Below are positions 34,075-46,870 of a stretch of DNA of 64,000 bases, piece after piece. The translations under genes and the position numbers were made by a program. The notes beneath the pieces were generated by a model. The model was not told the DNA's origin, searched no databases, and saw nothing but the letters and a program-made list of their open reading frames with translations. Position 1 is the first letter of the stretch. Each line of letters starts with the position of its first letter. This DNA comes from Delphinapterus leucas. Taxonomy: Eukaryota > Chordata > Mammalia > Artiodactyla > Monodontidae. The stretch spans positions 2,135,227 to 2,199,226 of the forward strand of contig NW_022098049.1 in NCBI RefSeq assembly GCF_002288925.2, read 5' to 3'.

Positions 34075-34985
34075 CATTTAACAATATTTATTATTATTTT
34101 TATCTATTGAGGGCCTACTCTATAACCTTAGGCTCCAGGTTAGATGCTGGTAACTGAAACCAGAATAGCTTTTGCTCTCTTGTAGCTTATAGGCTGATGA
34201 TGGAGACTGACATCAATCAAAGAATCACACACAGATGGCTGTACAACTGCAACTGTGAAAGTGCTGTCAAGGAATGGTACTAGTTCTATGAGAACATGTA
34301 ATGGGGGAAATTAGCTGGTTAAAGGGGGTTGGGAGGCTTCTTGTGGAAGTGTTTTATCCTTTCAAATAAATAGCTCCTACTATGTGCCAAGCACTGTTCC
34401 TGCCCTGGTGATTGAGCAGTGAAGAAAACAAGCCCCTGCACTCATAGAGCTCACATTCTGGTGGAGAAGACAGACAATGGACACATACTGTGTGTGGAAG
34501 AATGGTTGCTGTTTACCGAATTGGAGAAGATGGTGGGTGGAGCGCTTCTGGGGAGGAAGGTCAGGAGTTTTATTTTGGACAATCTTAAATTTGAGATGCC
34601 AGTTCGATGTCTAAGAGGAGATGTCAGATAGGAGTTGGATAAAGGAGACTGGGATTCAGGGCAGATGTTCAGGCTGGGAGTATGAAATGGGGAGACCTCA
34701 GTTAAAAGACGGTATTTAAAGGCACAGGACTCAGAAGATCACTGAGAGAATGAGTGTAGACAGAGAAGAAGTAGGGGGACATAGCCCTGGGAGATTTTAC
34801 ATTTAGAGGTCAGGAGATGAAGACACACCAGAAGGAGGACAGAGGGAGGGGTTGGTCAGGGAGGGAAGAGAAGACAAGGAAAGCTCAGAGAAGAAAGTGA
34901 TTCAGCAGGGACAGAGGGCTCTGACACATCAGATGTTGATGATCAGTTGAGTAAGCTGAGGACTGAGATGACCGTTGGCTTCGGC
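34075..34985 (-). mobile_element. L2 LINE fragments, two pieces
   Basis: 34075-34340 (gaaagtgctgtcaaggaatg) and about 34365-34985 (tatgtgccaagcactgttcc, tttgagatgccagttcgatg, actgagatgaccgttggctt) are antisense L2. Confidence 0.7.
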
Positions 34986-35360
34986 AATGTCTTCAGAGCA
35001 AGTTCAGAGGAGTGATGGGGATGAAAGCCTACTTGAAATGGTTCAGGAGGGAAAGGGAAGAAGGAGGCAGAGTGGTATGGTAAAAGGAACAGAGAAGTGG
35101 GGCAGTACTGGAGGGGGACATGGGTCAAGGGGGACAGCTCTGAACCTGGCCGTCACCCAGTTCTGCCTTTATAATGAACAAATTTACCATTTCTAGCCCT
35201 CCAGAGAGACTTCTAGGGACATCAAAGACCTGTCCTCTAGGCCTGTTGTTCTCATGCAGGGCAAACACTGCTCTGTTCTTGACTAGATCCATCCCTTGGT
35301 TCATGCAGCCTTCCTCAGCATTAACATGGAGGAAAGAAAGCTGGATACCCCCAGAGGTAT

Positions 35361-35564
35361 AGTCATCTCTTGGTACCTGTGGGGGATTGTTTCCAGGATC
35401 CCCCACGGATACCATGCTCCATGGTTGCTCCCTCATGTAAAATGGCACAATACAGTCGGCCCTCAGTAACCATGGGTTCCACATCAGTGGACTCAACCAA
35501 CTGTGGGTGGAAAGCTGCAGATTGAAATCCACAAATGCGGAACCTATGGATAGTGGGCCGGCTG
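35361..35564. mobile_element. Tigger-like (Tc1/mariner) non-autonomous element with an inverted end
   Basis: Left end agtcatctcttggtacctgt; right end gatagtgggccggctg with TA flanks at 35359 and 35565. Inside, a second terminal sequence (cagtcggccctcagtaacca, from 35453) pairs with the right end as an inverted repeat, giving a 112-bp foldback 35453-35564 also flanked by TA. Family assignment is from remembered Tigger ends. Confidence 0.7.
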
Positions 35565-35573
35565 TATTTCATC

Positions 35574-37368
35574 AATGCAATTCCTATCAAATTACCAATG
35601 GCATTCTTCACAGAACTAAAACCAAAAAAAATCTTAAAATTTGTATGGAAACATAGAAGACCCTGAATAGCCAAAGCAATCTTGAGGGAAAAAAAATGGA
35701 GCTGGAGGGATCAGGCTCCATTACTTCAGACTGTACTACAGAGCTACAGTAATCAAGACAATATGGTACTGGCACAAAAACAGAAATATAGATCAATGGA
35801 ACAAGATAGAAAGCCCAGAGATAAACCCACGCACCTGTGGTCAACTAATCTATGACAAAGGAGGCAAGAATATACAATGGAGAAAAGACAGTCTCTTCAA
35901 TAAGTGGTGCTGGGAAAACTGGACAGCTACATGTAAAAGAATGAAATTAGAACACTCCCTAATGCCATACACAAAAATAAACTCAAAATGGATTAAAGAC
36001 CTAAATGTAAGGCCAGACACTATCAAACTCTTAGAGGAAAACAGGAAGAACCCTCTCTGACATAAATTACAGCGAGATCTTTTTTGACCCATCTTTTAGA
36101 GTAATGGAGATAAAAATAAGCAAATGGGACCTAATGAAACTTAAAAGCTTTTCCACAGCAAAGGAAACCATAAGATGAAAAGACAACCCTCAGAATGGGA
36201 GAAAATATTTGTGAACGAATCAACGGACAAAGGATTAATCTCCAAAATTTACAAGCAGCTCATGCAGCTCAATATCAAAAAAACAACCCAATCCAAAAAT
36301 GGGCAGAAGACCTAAATAGACATTTCTCCAAAGAAGATATACAGGTGGCCAACAAACACATGAAAGGATGCTCAACATCACTAATCATTAGAGAAATGCA
36401 AATCAAAACTACAATGAGATATTACCTCACACTGGTCAGAATGGCCATCATCAAAAAATCTAAAAACAGCAAATGCTGGAGAGGGTGTGGAGAAAAGGGA
36501 ACCCTCTTTGTTGGTGGGAATGTAAATTGATACAGCTACTAGAGAGAACAGTATGGAGGTTCCTTTAAAAACTAAAAATAGAATTACCATATGACCCAGC
36601 AATCCCACTACTGGGCATATATCCAGAGAAAACCATAACTTAAAAAGACATATGTGGGCTTCCCTGGTGGCGCAGTGGTTGAGAGTCCGCCTGCCGATGC
36701 AGGGGACACGGGTTCGTGCCCCGGTCTGGGAAGATGCTACGTGCTGCGGAGCGGCTGGGCCCGTGAGCCATGGCGGCTGAGCCTGCACATCTGGAGCCTG
36801 TGCTCCACAACAGTGAGAGGCCACAACAGTGAGAGGCCCGCGTACCAAAAAAAAAAAAAAAAAGACACATGCACCCCAGTGTTCATTGCAGCACTATTTA
36901 CGATAGCCATGTCATGGAAGCAACCTAAATGCCCATTGACAGGCGAATGGATAAAGAAGATGTGGTACATATATACAATGGAATATTACTCAGCCATAAA
37001 AAATGGGTCATTTGTAGAGACACAGATGAACCTAGAGGCTGTCATGCAGAGTGAAGTAAGTCAGAGAAAAACATATCGTCTATTAACGCATATATGTGGA
37101 ATTTAGAAAAATGGTACAGGTGAACCTGTTTGCAAGGCAGAAATAGAGACACAGATGTAGAGAACAAATGCATGGACACCAAGGGCGGAAAAGGTAGCGG
37201 GATGAATTGGGAGATTGGGATTGACATATATACACTAGTATGAATGAAATAGATGACTAATGAGAATCTGCTGTATAGCACAGGCTGTATGGTGGAAACT
37301 AACACAACATTGTAAAACAACTATACCCCAATTAAAAAAATAAATAAAAATAAGGAAAAAAAAAAGTG
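35574..37368 (+). mobile_element. L1 3' end (ORF2 C-terminal part, 3' UTR, poly(A))
   Basis: About 1.6 kb of a 5'-truncated L1 in sense orientation, not counting the nested SINE 36656-36858. The 36195-36530 frame gives ORF2-type sequence (for example [20 protein letters not shown]). Ends with an A-rich tail at about 37330-37365. Imperfect 44-bp direct repeats at 35530-35573 and 37369-37412 (36 of 44 identical) look like a long target-site duplication. Frames are broken; not active. Confidence 0.92.
36656..36858 (+). mobile_element. CHR-type SINE nested in an L1
   Basis: gggcttccctggtggcgcag to an A-run, inserted in the L1 3' region; duplications aaaaagacatatg (36642-36654) and aaaaagacacatg (36859-36871). 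Confidence 0.93.
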
Positions 37369-37489
37369 CACAGATGTGGAACCGGTGGAGAGCGGGCCAG
37401 CTGTGTTTCATCCGGGTCGTGGAGAAGCCTTGCCACCACCACTAATAGGTTCCCTGCTTTCTTCCTTGTCCCCTTCCCACCTTTCAGTG

Positions 37490-38065
37490 TTTTTTGCACA
37501 AAGCAGCCAGAGTGATCTTTTAAAAATATAAACCAGATCATCTCACTTCCCTTCTTTAAAACCACCAGCATCACCACTTCACACTGGCTTCAACATATAC
37601 TTAAGGTAAAATCCATTCTTACTCTGGCCCACAAGGCCCTGCGGGGTCTGATTGGCTGCCTCTGTGATTCCAGCTCCACCACTCCCAGCCATCCCCGTCC
37701 TGCCTCCCCTGTGACGTTTCTGTCTCCGAGCAGGATGAACTCATTCCTTCCTTAGGGACCTCACATTCCATTTGCTCTGATTTGACCCTTTCGCCCCGTA
37801 TTTTCTCTTGGCTGTTAGCTCCCTGACAGGTCAACTAATCCTTCCCTGGTCATGTGTCGGAAGCTGCCTGCCCCAGTCAGCGTCAGGCTACTTCACCACT
37901 TTTTTCCTTCATAGCAATTATCACTATCTGAAATGATTTTGTGTATTTATTTGTGTAAAGTCTGTTTTCTATTTCTTTCACTAGCCTGTGAGCTCTCTCT
38001 GTCTTGCCTAGTACAGTGTCTGCCACAGTGTAGGCACTCAACAAACGTGCCTCAAATATTTAATG
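37490..38065 (+). mobile_element. L2 LINE 3' end
   Basis: Sense L2: cagccagagtgatcttttaa, cccacaaggccctgcggggt, attatcactatctgaaatga, then gtgtaggcactcaacaaacg. Confidence 0.85.
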
Positions 38066-38069
38066 AAGG

Positions 38070-40320
38070 AACAATTCCTGTTACTGCAGGGGTCTGGAAG
38101 GTCAGGTCTCCTCCCATCCCCCACAGGATCTCTGGGTAATGCTGGTAAAGTGCTGCTAAATTCTTGCTCTTTGCATTTTTCCCTTTGACTGGATTCTGTT
38201 CTTTTTTCAGATTATACTGTCCTTTTGCAAACAGTACTGTTTAGAAAAGGTACATAATTCTCGTTTAGGTTGTACTGTCCTTTTTCTTTAGCAGTCTCGC
38301 AAGCCTCCACTCCAAGCCTTACTATTCTTTCACCTTTTGGTCTAGAAAGCACATTACAGATGACTTCCAGAGATAGCAGAGATTATCACGAGTTGATTGA
38401 ATCATTGTCACTGTCACACTCTTGGTGGGTTCCTCACTCTGGTCACCTGTTGCAAACATGTATTGAAAGCACCTTGTCCTGTGTGTCTGGTCGTGACAGT
38501 TGGGGGATCACATTACTTTTTCCTTCCTTCTAAGCTGACCACATAGCCTGGCATCAGAGAAGTAACTATTTATTTCACCCTCTCAGTCCAAGGAGAGCAT
38601 GGCTTTCACCATGAGCTACGGCAGGCGTCTGTTAGAGCCAGGCTTTTAATAACATCCATTTGTTATCAAGGGAGCAGTCGTAGCAGAATTTCACTTAGAG
38701 TCAGTAGGCAATCTTTCCTGTGGTTTCCATGGGGATCTGGTATTTTAGAGCCATTTCTGGGAAGAACATTGAAAAGAAATTGAGGGGCAAAATGTTAATA
38801 ACGTCACTGTTCTGGCACACACCGTTTCTAGAACCATGGACAATGGATGAGTCACTTCCCACCCAAGGCCCACAGGGCGCAGAGCTGTGTGTGACCTCCT
38901 CAGGGCCAGGTGTGGAGGAGACCTAGTGCCTGCACTCAGAATACAGGAAAAATCAGATTTGAGTCCTTAGTCCCCGTTGTAGCTGTGCTTTTGTTAGTCA
39001 CTTGCTGTGTGACCTTGAGGAAGTCACTTAACCTCTCTGGGCCTTCATTGCTTCACTTAAGAAAGAGTTATTTTGAGGCTCAGATGAGATTGTGTGTGTG
39101 TGTCTGAGAGAGAGAGAGGGAATTTTTCATAACTCTGAAAGGTAACGTGTTTTGAATAGCTAACACTTACTGTGTGCCTAGTAGGTGCTAGATAGCCCTT
39201 CTAAGTCCTGTATGTGTATTAACCCATTTAATCCTTAAAACAACAATGTAAGGTAGATAACTGTTACTCTCCCCATGTTGCAGATAGGGAAACCAAAGCA
39301 CAGTGAGTTAAAGTAACTTACCCAAAGCCACATAGCTAGTGAGTGGCAGAGGCAAGGTTTGAATCCAGATAATCCCACGTTAGGACCAGGCTGCCATCAT
39401 CTTTACCCAGTTCCCAGTTCACCTCCACATTCTGTAAGCAAATTCCAGTTGCTAGAGAGGTGTTCTCTATCGTGGGGCAGGAATGGGGCATCCAGTTTCC
39501 CCGTGGCCTGGGCAAAGTGTCTTTCAGAGCTATCTACCTGAATTAACCAACTTTAAAGTTACTGCAAACAATGTTTATCAATTAATTTCAAACTTTTTTA
39601 GCTTAAGATTTGTTGGAGAGGTTGTTAAAAAAAAAAAAGGCAGATGCTCAGAACCCTCCCTGAGGGATGCTGATTCAGTAAGCATACCAGTCAGGCTTCA
39701 GTTGCAGGTAACAGAAGTCACTCTTGCTGCTTGAAGCCGAAAAGGATTTGATTCAAAGTCACAGAGAAGGGAAGCAAACATTTGGAGAGCAGGGTCATTG
39801 GGTGTAGCAGCCAGAGATGCTTCACTACTCCCCCTTGGTGCCTGGACCCATGAATTCTGGCAGCACCGTCATGGCTTACTGCATTCTTTAGGACAGGACC
39901 TCAATATCACCAGGTGGTGTCTCCCAGCTGGTACTGTGCCTCAGCCTTCAATAGGTTATTTATTCTACCATCCAGAAGATCAGCTACTTCTGGGTTATGG
40001 GGAGCATTGTAAAACCAGAGAATCCTGGGGGCGCCACTTCATTGACTTACTTCTTTTGCTGTAAGTGGATTCGTGATTAGAAGTAATGTTGGCTTTGAGT
40101 AAGTCACTTTAACTTACTGTACTTATTTACATGAATCTCCAATGCCAAATTCCATTTCATAGTTTCCTATAATCTGACAGTGGTTGTATTTCCAGATAAA
40201 TACTTTAGTTAATAGTCATCCTGCTTGTTCCTGATGCTATTGAATGTCAAGAGAACTTACATATAACAGGGATTTTTATTTCAAAACTTGGAATGCACGA
40301 TGTAGTTCTTAAATATCTTA
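38070..40320. other. Intergenic DNA, only MIRs recognised
   Basis: Apart from the MIRs at 38955-39400, no gene or repeat was identified. Confidence 0.5.
38955..39400 (+). mobile_element. Two MIR SINEs in tandem
   Basis: 38955-39110 (tgtgaccttgaggaagtcac, ttaacctctctgggccttca) and 39150-39400 (aacaatgtaaggtagataac, acttacccaaagccacatag). Confidence 0.85.
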
Positions 40321-40334
40321 GGCATTAGGCATTT

Positions 40335-40661
40335 GTTTTTAATTTAAAAAAAAATTTTATTTTTGACTGTCTTGGGTCTTCGTTGCTGCCCGCGGGCCTT
40401 CTCTAGTTGCATCGAGCGGGGGCTACTCTTCATTGAGGTGCGCAGGCTTCTCTTTGCTATGGCTTCTCTTGTGGAGCACAGGCTCCAGGTGTGAGGGCTT
40501 CAGTAGTTGTGGGTGGTGGGCTTTAGAGCACAGGCTCAGTAGTTCTGGCGCCCGGGCTGAGTTGCTCCGCGGCATGTGGGATCTTCCCAGACCAGGGCTC
40601 AAACCCATGTCCCCTGCATCGGCAGGCAGATTCTTAACTACTGCGCCACCAGGGAAGCCCC
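40335..40661 (-). mobile_element. Long CHR-type SINE
   Basis: Antisense copy ending gcgccaccagggaagcccc. Perfect 13-bp duplication gcattaggcattt at 40322-40334 and 40662-40674. Confidence 0.93.
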
Positions 40662-41084
40662 GCATTAGGCATTTTTAAGTAAACAAAATTACAAAGAAGT
40701 GTTGCTGAACTTGATTACATAATTACCTCATTACGGGAAATAATTATTTTGGTCAGTTCTGAACAATATCAATCCTTACAGGAATTAAACCAGAATAAAA
40801 TATATACTTGGACTCTTTCCTGAGTATTGAAGGAGAAGCCAGGACTTGTTTTATATGATTACCTCAGGGTGAAACAGAAAAGATATTTAGTGCATCCTTT
40901 AAAAAACAATGTCACTTTAAAGTGACCCTTTCGCTTTCCCATCCTCTTAGCTCTGTCAATTAAATGATGTTGCCACTTATTAAACTTCCAGGCATCTTGG
41001 AAATTTTCAAAAATAAAAAAATCAATTTGTTTCAAACTCTGTGGAAGGCAATCCAGATAATTTATTTGTAAAAAATGACCTATG

Positions 41085-41395
41085 CGCATACCTTTGGCTT
41101 AGTAATTCCCCTTCTAGGAAGTTATCTTACAGATATACTGCACATATGTAAGATGATGGATAAACAAGGTTACTCGGTGTAACAACAAAACATTGGAAAC
41201 CACCTACCGGCTCACCCACTGGGGACTGATGAAATGAGTTATAATATAGCTATGGAAGAAAACATTATGAAGCTATGAAAACAAATGAGGAAGGTTATGT
41301 TTCTTACGCTGAGTAGTGGTGTTTTTATTCTTTATCTTAAGCTTATGTTATATTCTTTTGCATGTATTAGATATTTAGTAAAATTAAATTTAAAA
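41085..41395 (+). mobile_element. Old L1 ORF2/3' fragment
   Basis: ttagtaattccccttctagg, tgatgaaatgagttataata and gctatgaaaac are sense L1M-type text. Confidence 0.65.
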
Positions 41396-42094
41396 AGCAA
41401 GTGAAAAAGTGCATTAAAAGAGAAAAAAATACGTATTTGTGCAGAATATCCAACATCCAAAACAAACTGGTAATGTTAGTGGCCTCTGGACAGGAGAACT
41501 GGGTGGCTGGTGTCAGAGGAGGGAGGGAAACTTCATCATATATCCCTTTGTGTTTTTAAGAGTCGTGAGCCCCGTGAATATATTACTCATTAAAAATAAA
41601 AAATGTATAAACCACACCTTCCCTCACTCAAACGTTTACCCACATGACTTTTTTTTTTTAATAAACAAACACAGCTTTTAACACGTACAGCCTCAGATGT
41701 TGTCTGTAGTGAAAGCTGCATTGACCAGCAGCACAAAAAACCGGGATGTGTGGCGCACACTTACAGAGATTGCTGGCAGTGTTCACGTGACGAGAGACTG
41801 AGGAACGAGGAAGAATTCCCCAAATTGTTTTTCTATTATACTGCTCTTAGCCTTTTGTCCAGCTGTTCTAACCTTTGATTTGACTGCTGTGAATAAAGGT
41901 GAGACCTTTAAATGACTGGCTGGCGAGCTGTTTGTGCACTGGTGAAGGGTGTTTCGGTGCCTTATATGGCTTTGAGCTGCAGTTTGGGTGCAGGAAGGCT
42001 CAGGAAGCATGAGCTCATGCAGAGAGAAAACCTTCTTAGTAGATGTCTCTAGATTTCTCTTAAGAATCTTAAAATTACCCCTTGCGGGAACCCA

Positions 42095-42660
42095 TAGTGA
42101 TAGCCAACATTTATTGGGCACTCATTTTGTAGCAGGCACTGGTCAAAGCTACTGATTGTGTATAAAATGATTAATCCTTGGACTTCTCTGGTGGCGCAGT
42201 GGTTAAGAATCCGCCTGCCAATGCGGGGGACATGGGTTCGAGCCCTGGTCTGGGAAGATCCCACATGCTGCAGAGCAACTAGGCCCGTGCGCCAGAACTA
42301 CTGAGCCTGTGCTCTAGAGCCCGCGAGCCACAACTACTGAAGCCCGTGCACCTAGAGCCCATGCTCCGCAACAAGAGAAGCCACCGCGATGAGAAGCCTG
42401 CGCGCCACAACAGTAACCCCCGCTCCCTGCAACTAGAGAAAGCCCGCGTGCAGCAACGAAGACCCAATGCAGCCAAAATTAAATAAATAAATAAATTTAT
42501 TTAAAAAGAAAAGATTAATCCTTACAACAGCCTTATGAAGTAGAGATTATTATTATCTCTGTTTCCCAGATGAGGAAACACATGTGGACAATGTTTCCAA
42601 AGGAGCACAGTTACTACTCAAACGAACTCCAGAATTACTAGCCCCTAAGATGACAGTCCA
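42095..42660 (+). mobile_element. MIR SINE split by SINE 42180-42510
   Basis: gccaacatttattgggcact on the left; acagccttatgaagtagaga and tgtttcccagatgaggaaac on the right. Confidence 0.8.
42180..42510 (+). mobile_element. Long CHR-type SINE nested in a MIR
   Basis: ggacttctctggtggcgcag to an (AAAT)n tail. Duplications atgattaatcctt (42167-42179) and aagattaatcctt (42511-42523). The MIR resumes on the right. Confidence 0.92.
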
Positions 42661-42734
42661 GTCACATTGGAATAAATCCAAAGGCGAAATTAGGGCACTG
42701 CTTCTCAAGCTGGTCTCAGGGCTGAGATGCTGGG

Positions 42735-43130
42735 TGGATTATAAAAGTGAGAGCCTAGGGAAGTAATGGGGTGGCCTGTCTTTGGAATGTGGGGTGTCTT
42801 TACTGCATGAGAGCCTCAAACCTCAAGATGAGATTCAGGGCTTAATCTTGTAGGAAAAAAAGGGGCCAGGGGGGCAAGCTCTTAAACAGGGGAGAGATGT
42901 AGGGAAACTAGCATCTTGTAGGGTGTCCTTGAGCTGTGATTGTCAGGTGGGGGCTGGCAGAGGGGAGACCAGAGGGAAGAGGCCTCCGCATGCAAACAGA
43001 TGGGGGTCAGGACTATGGAGACCATCATGGAAATGGGAGGAAGGATGGGTCTGGGAGATTTTGTTTTGAGGATTTGGTTGGGCTCACACCAGTTGAAGGT
43101 TGATGAGGAAACGAGGAGATAAGAGCATGC
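42735..43130 (-). mobile_element. Probable L2 LINE fragment
   Basis: Purine-rich text with gctcttaaacaggggagaga and ggtgtccttgagctg resembles antisense L2 but is too diverged for certainty. Confidence 0.4.
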
Positions 43131-46100
43131 TTAAGATACTCTGTCATGCAGGGGTGCATAGAGGAGATGCTTCATCACACTTTTATGTTCGGGTGCGTTT
43201 AATGCATCCGCCACATACTCTGCTCAGGGCTTCCCGAGTGTTGCATTTGTCCGCCAAAACAGTTCTTCTAGAAGGTGTAGCAGATGCTGTCAATCCCTCC
43301 CTCCCCTATAGTGCCCATCTCCCCTTACTCTTCCTCACCTGAGTGAGGCCCTTGTGCATCCGTGAAGGGCTTTCCCTGGTCCTAATGCACTTGGCCCTGG
43401 CTCAGGCAGGCTGGAAGCAGGGAGGACTTAACACGCCCAGAGCAGCCTTCAGCTGCTGATGTGCTGGAGCTGGTGGGTAAATGCTTCTGCTTTTTTTCTC
43501 CTCAAAGGGTAGAGCTCTGAGTGGGGTGCTGCACCCTCTCCCAGGCATCCCCAGCAGGGTCGAGCCCCCCCCAGCCACTCAACACCTGCTCAGCAACCTG
43601 CTTTCTTGCCTCTCCTGACTCACTTCCCCACCCCTTGCTGTGCTTCCTGGGATCCCCCGTCTCAAGGTCTGCTTTCCCAGCCTAAGGCAGTTGACAGATG
43701 ATACTAGCTAGGCCCAGAGAGGTTATTTCACTTCTTCAAGCTTACAAATCCAGTGTGTAGGAAATCTAGGATTTTAATTCAGCTCTTCTAAACCCAGTGG
43801 GCTCCTGAGGTTATTTTCTGCTAACCATGTTTTTTATCTGCTGTAACAACTCCCTGAGTCTTTTTACATGTCTGGCTTTCCTACTAGAGTCTGGCCAGTT
43901 AGACTCCAGTATAAACTAATAAACGGCAGAAACTATGATCCCGATCATTTTGTAACCAAGATCAACAAGAACAGTGACTTTCACAGACAGATGCTCAGTG
44001 AGGATTTGTTGAAAGGAAGAGACGGAGCAAGAGGAAGGCAGAGGCAAAGGCAGGGGGGTGCACGACATTGGAGCTAGGATGAGAGTCTCCAGGCATCCTG
44101 GCCTGGGCCCTGAGGGCGACTTGCCTCGAAGGAGACCATGGTGAGAGGGTCAAAAGCAGAAGACCCAGAGGAGGCACAGCAGCGAGCAGAAAAATTGGTG
44201 GAGAACTAAAAAAATACTTTTTCTGGAAATCACTTACGAGGAAAGATAAACCTAACGAAATAGTCCTTTTCAGTGCATGTAAGGGGAGTTTTTGTTTTTA
44301 ATTTATTTTTTGTTTTTAATATGAGATGAGTAATCTTAGCTTTGTAGGAAAAACATAAGATGGGTTCTCACCCAAGAGTAAGCTCTACAAATCAGATACT
44401 CCAGGGCAGTATTTTTCAAACTGTGCTTTACGAGGCAGTAGGACTTCTGAGGATCTCTCAAGAAGAGGCTAGTAGATCATAAAAATTGATTAATACTTAC
44501 TGAACTTTAATTAGACCAGGGGCCAAGCACTAGGCTGTGTGTTGGGCTGCATTATGGCATTTAGCCCCCCGTTACCCTTTGGTAGTTCCGCTGTCATCCC
44601 TGCCCCACAGATGAGGAGGCTGATGCTCAAAGTGGTCACCCAGCTGGTAAGTGAACCGGGTGGGACTTAGCCCCCGGGTTATCTGACTCTGGAGCCCATG
44701 ACCTTCACAGGCAAGGCTGTAGGTACCCTCCTCCCCACCCCTTGCCAACCACACTCTCCCTCCACCAGAACTGAAGCTCAGGTTTTGACACGGGGACAGC
44801 AAGCTGGGGAATGGGAACTACACTGTTGGTCAGGGGTTTGGAGAGAGTGCATTAAAATGTGCCACACTTTGCCTTCTCTAGAAGTCTTGGAGCTTTGCTT
44901 TCCCACTGTGCAGGAGAGTCTTAAAAATGCATTTTGATGAATGCATTCTGCTCTCTTGGTACACAAGGGGGAGCATTGAGCACAGGAATGGGAATAACAT
45001 TGCTACAGGGAGTGAGTTCTTGCTCTTTACCGGAAAGAGTTTCTCTCTTTCTCTTTCTCTCTCAATAGGATTTCCTAAGAACAAAACCAGTTTTCTGCCT
45101 AATCACAATACTATTATCATCATGTCCAAGAAGTTAATATTGATGAAACCATATTATCTAATACATTGTCTATATTCAGATTTCCCCAAATATCGCTGAG
45201 ATGTCCTTTATTGCTTTTTCTTTTATTTTGATCCAGAATCAATTTTGTATTCTCTTAATATTAGATCATGGTCATTTTTCTGAAATATTTTGGTACAAAA
45301 TGTTCATAATTTTTACTGGCTATTTACTATCCCATGAAGCTGGTTTGTCATGATTTATTAATAAATTTCTCTTTGGTTATTCCTGTTATAAGCATAACAT
45401 GGTGTTAAGCGGGGCTTTTCCTTTCTCAATTTTGACTCAGGCACCAATTCAATAGATACCAGATTGCAAAGTGAGAGTGAGACTGATAATCATATATGGC
45501 ATTCACCAAGTGTCACAGGCCAGGTTCCTCGGAAAAGCCTCCTGATGGAGATTTTTGTACGGGAGGTTTATTGAAGAGTGTTTGGGGATCAACACCTATG
45601 GAGGAATAAAAGAAGTAGCGCTGGAAGAAGGAATAGTTGAACTTTGATGCAGTAACTACAAAGACCTCAGCTGGCCCTCTGCTAGCTCTGGAGCTGAGAT
45701 GGTCTTGCAGAATTGTTCCCTATTGGGGCAAGGAGATTGGGTGTTTTTACCTCTACACAGACCAGTCATTGGATGCAGATTGCCCCTGGGAAGTGGCCAT
45801 GACCTTGGGTAAGATAGCTAGCTTAGACCAATTTTCAAGGAGACTCAGGTTGGCAGTGAGGGCCTCAGTCCTGTGGGGAGATCTGGGCAGAGACCACAGT
45901 ATCCACTACACCAGGGGAATTCTCATGGACCTGTCTTCTAAGTCCTGGATCCCTGCAGCCAGACTGAATACACTAGTGGGCGTGTGGAAATGGGCGGAGG
46001 GTGGAGAGATGCTATTGGAGAGAGCATTGCATGTTGGGACTCCTCCCTCCCTCCCCAGGGGAAAGGCCTGGACGCTACCTCCTTACCTGAAAGTGTGTGA

Positions 46101-46309
46101 TGGGGGCTTCCTCAGGACCACATATTGAGCTTGAGATTTTTTTTTCTACTGTTGGGGGAAAAGAGAAGTGGCTAGACTGGCCTGTGGCAGCAGGACACAG
46201 AGGGTGATGTTTGGTTTTGCCCTCCCAGGGTTTGTTGGGGCAAAGGATGAGAGAGTGTTTCCTAGGACTCAAATGTGAGTCACTTGGGAGAGAGAGTACT
46301 AGGCTAGAG
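43131..46309. other. Intergenic DNA, mostly unassigned
   Basis: Contains one MIR (44490-44720). A 163-codon frame at 45637-46128 has no recognisable domain and looks like old repeat DNA. Confidence 0.45.
44490..44720 (+). mobile_element. MIR SINE
   Basis: gccccacagatgaggaggct, gtcacccagctggtaagtga and gactctggagcccatgacct. Confidence 0.8.
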
Positions 46310-46870
46310 CTATTTTTAAAAATATATTTTAAAAAAGTCCTCTAAGACTCACAAGAAGTTGCAAAAATAAAACAGAGAGTTCCCGTGTGCCCTTCACCCA
46401 GCTTTCCCCAATGATAACATCTTATATAACCATAGTGCATTTTCAAAACTAGGGAATTGACATTGACATTGGTACAGTGTCTTGGTTTTTATCATTTTTT
46501 ACATTCACGTGTGTATGTATTACTATGAAATTTTATCACATGTATAGATTTGTAGATTTATGTAATTACCACCATAGTCAGGATACATAGTTGCCCTATA
46601 ACTAGGAAGAAACTCCCTCACACTCCATCTTTGCAGTTAGACCCTCCAGTGGACCCTATTCCCTGGCAATGACTAATCTCTTCTCCATCACTATAATTTT
46701 ATCATTTTCAAGAGTGTTACATAGTAGAATCATGCAGTGTGTAACCTTTTGAGATTGGCTTTTTTCACTCAGCAGAAATAACAGCCTTGAGTTCCAGCCA
46801 TGCTGTTGCACGTATCAATAGTTCATTCTTTTTTATAGCTTAGTAGTATTTAATCGTATACCTATATACA
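46310..46870 (-). mobile_element. Ancient L1 (L1M-like) 3' region
   Basis: gttgcaaaaataaaacagag, tgcccttcacccagctttcc and later ttgagattggcttttttcac are typical of antisense L1M 3' regions. Confidence 0.65.

Noticed and set aside
36195..36530. 111-codon frame that looks like reverse-transcriptase C-terminal sequence
   Set aside because: A remnant of L1 ORF2 in a truncated, broken element; not a host gene.
45637..46128. 163-codon open frame
   Set aside because: No domain, no splice or promoter context, and the surrounding text looks like old repeat DNA.
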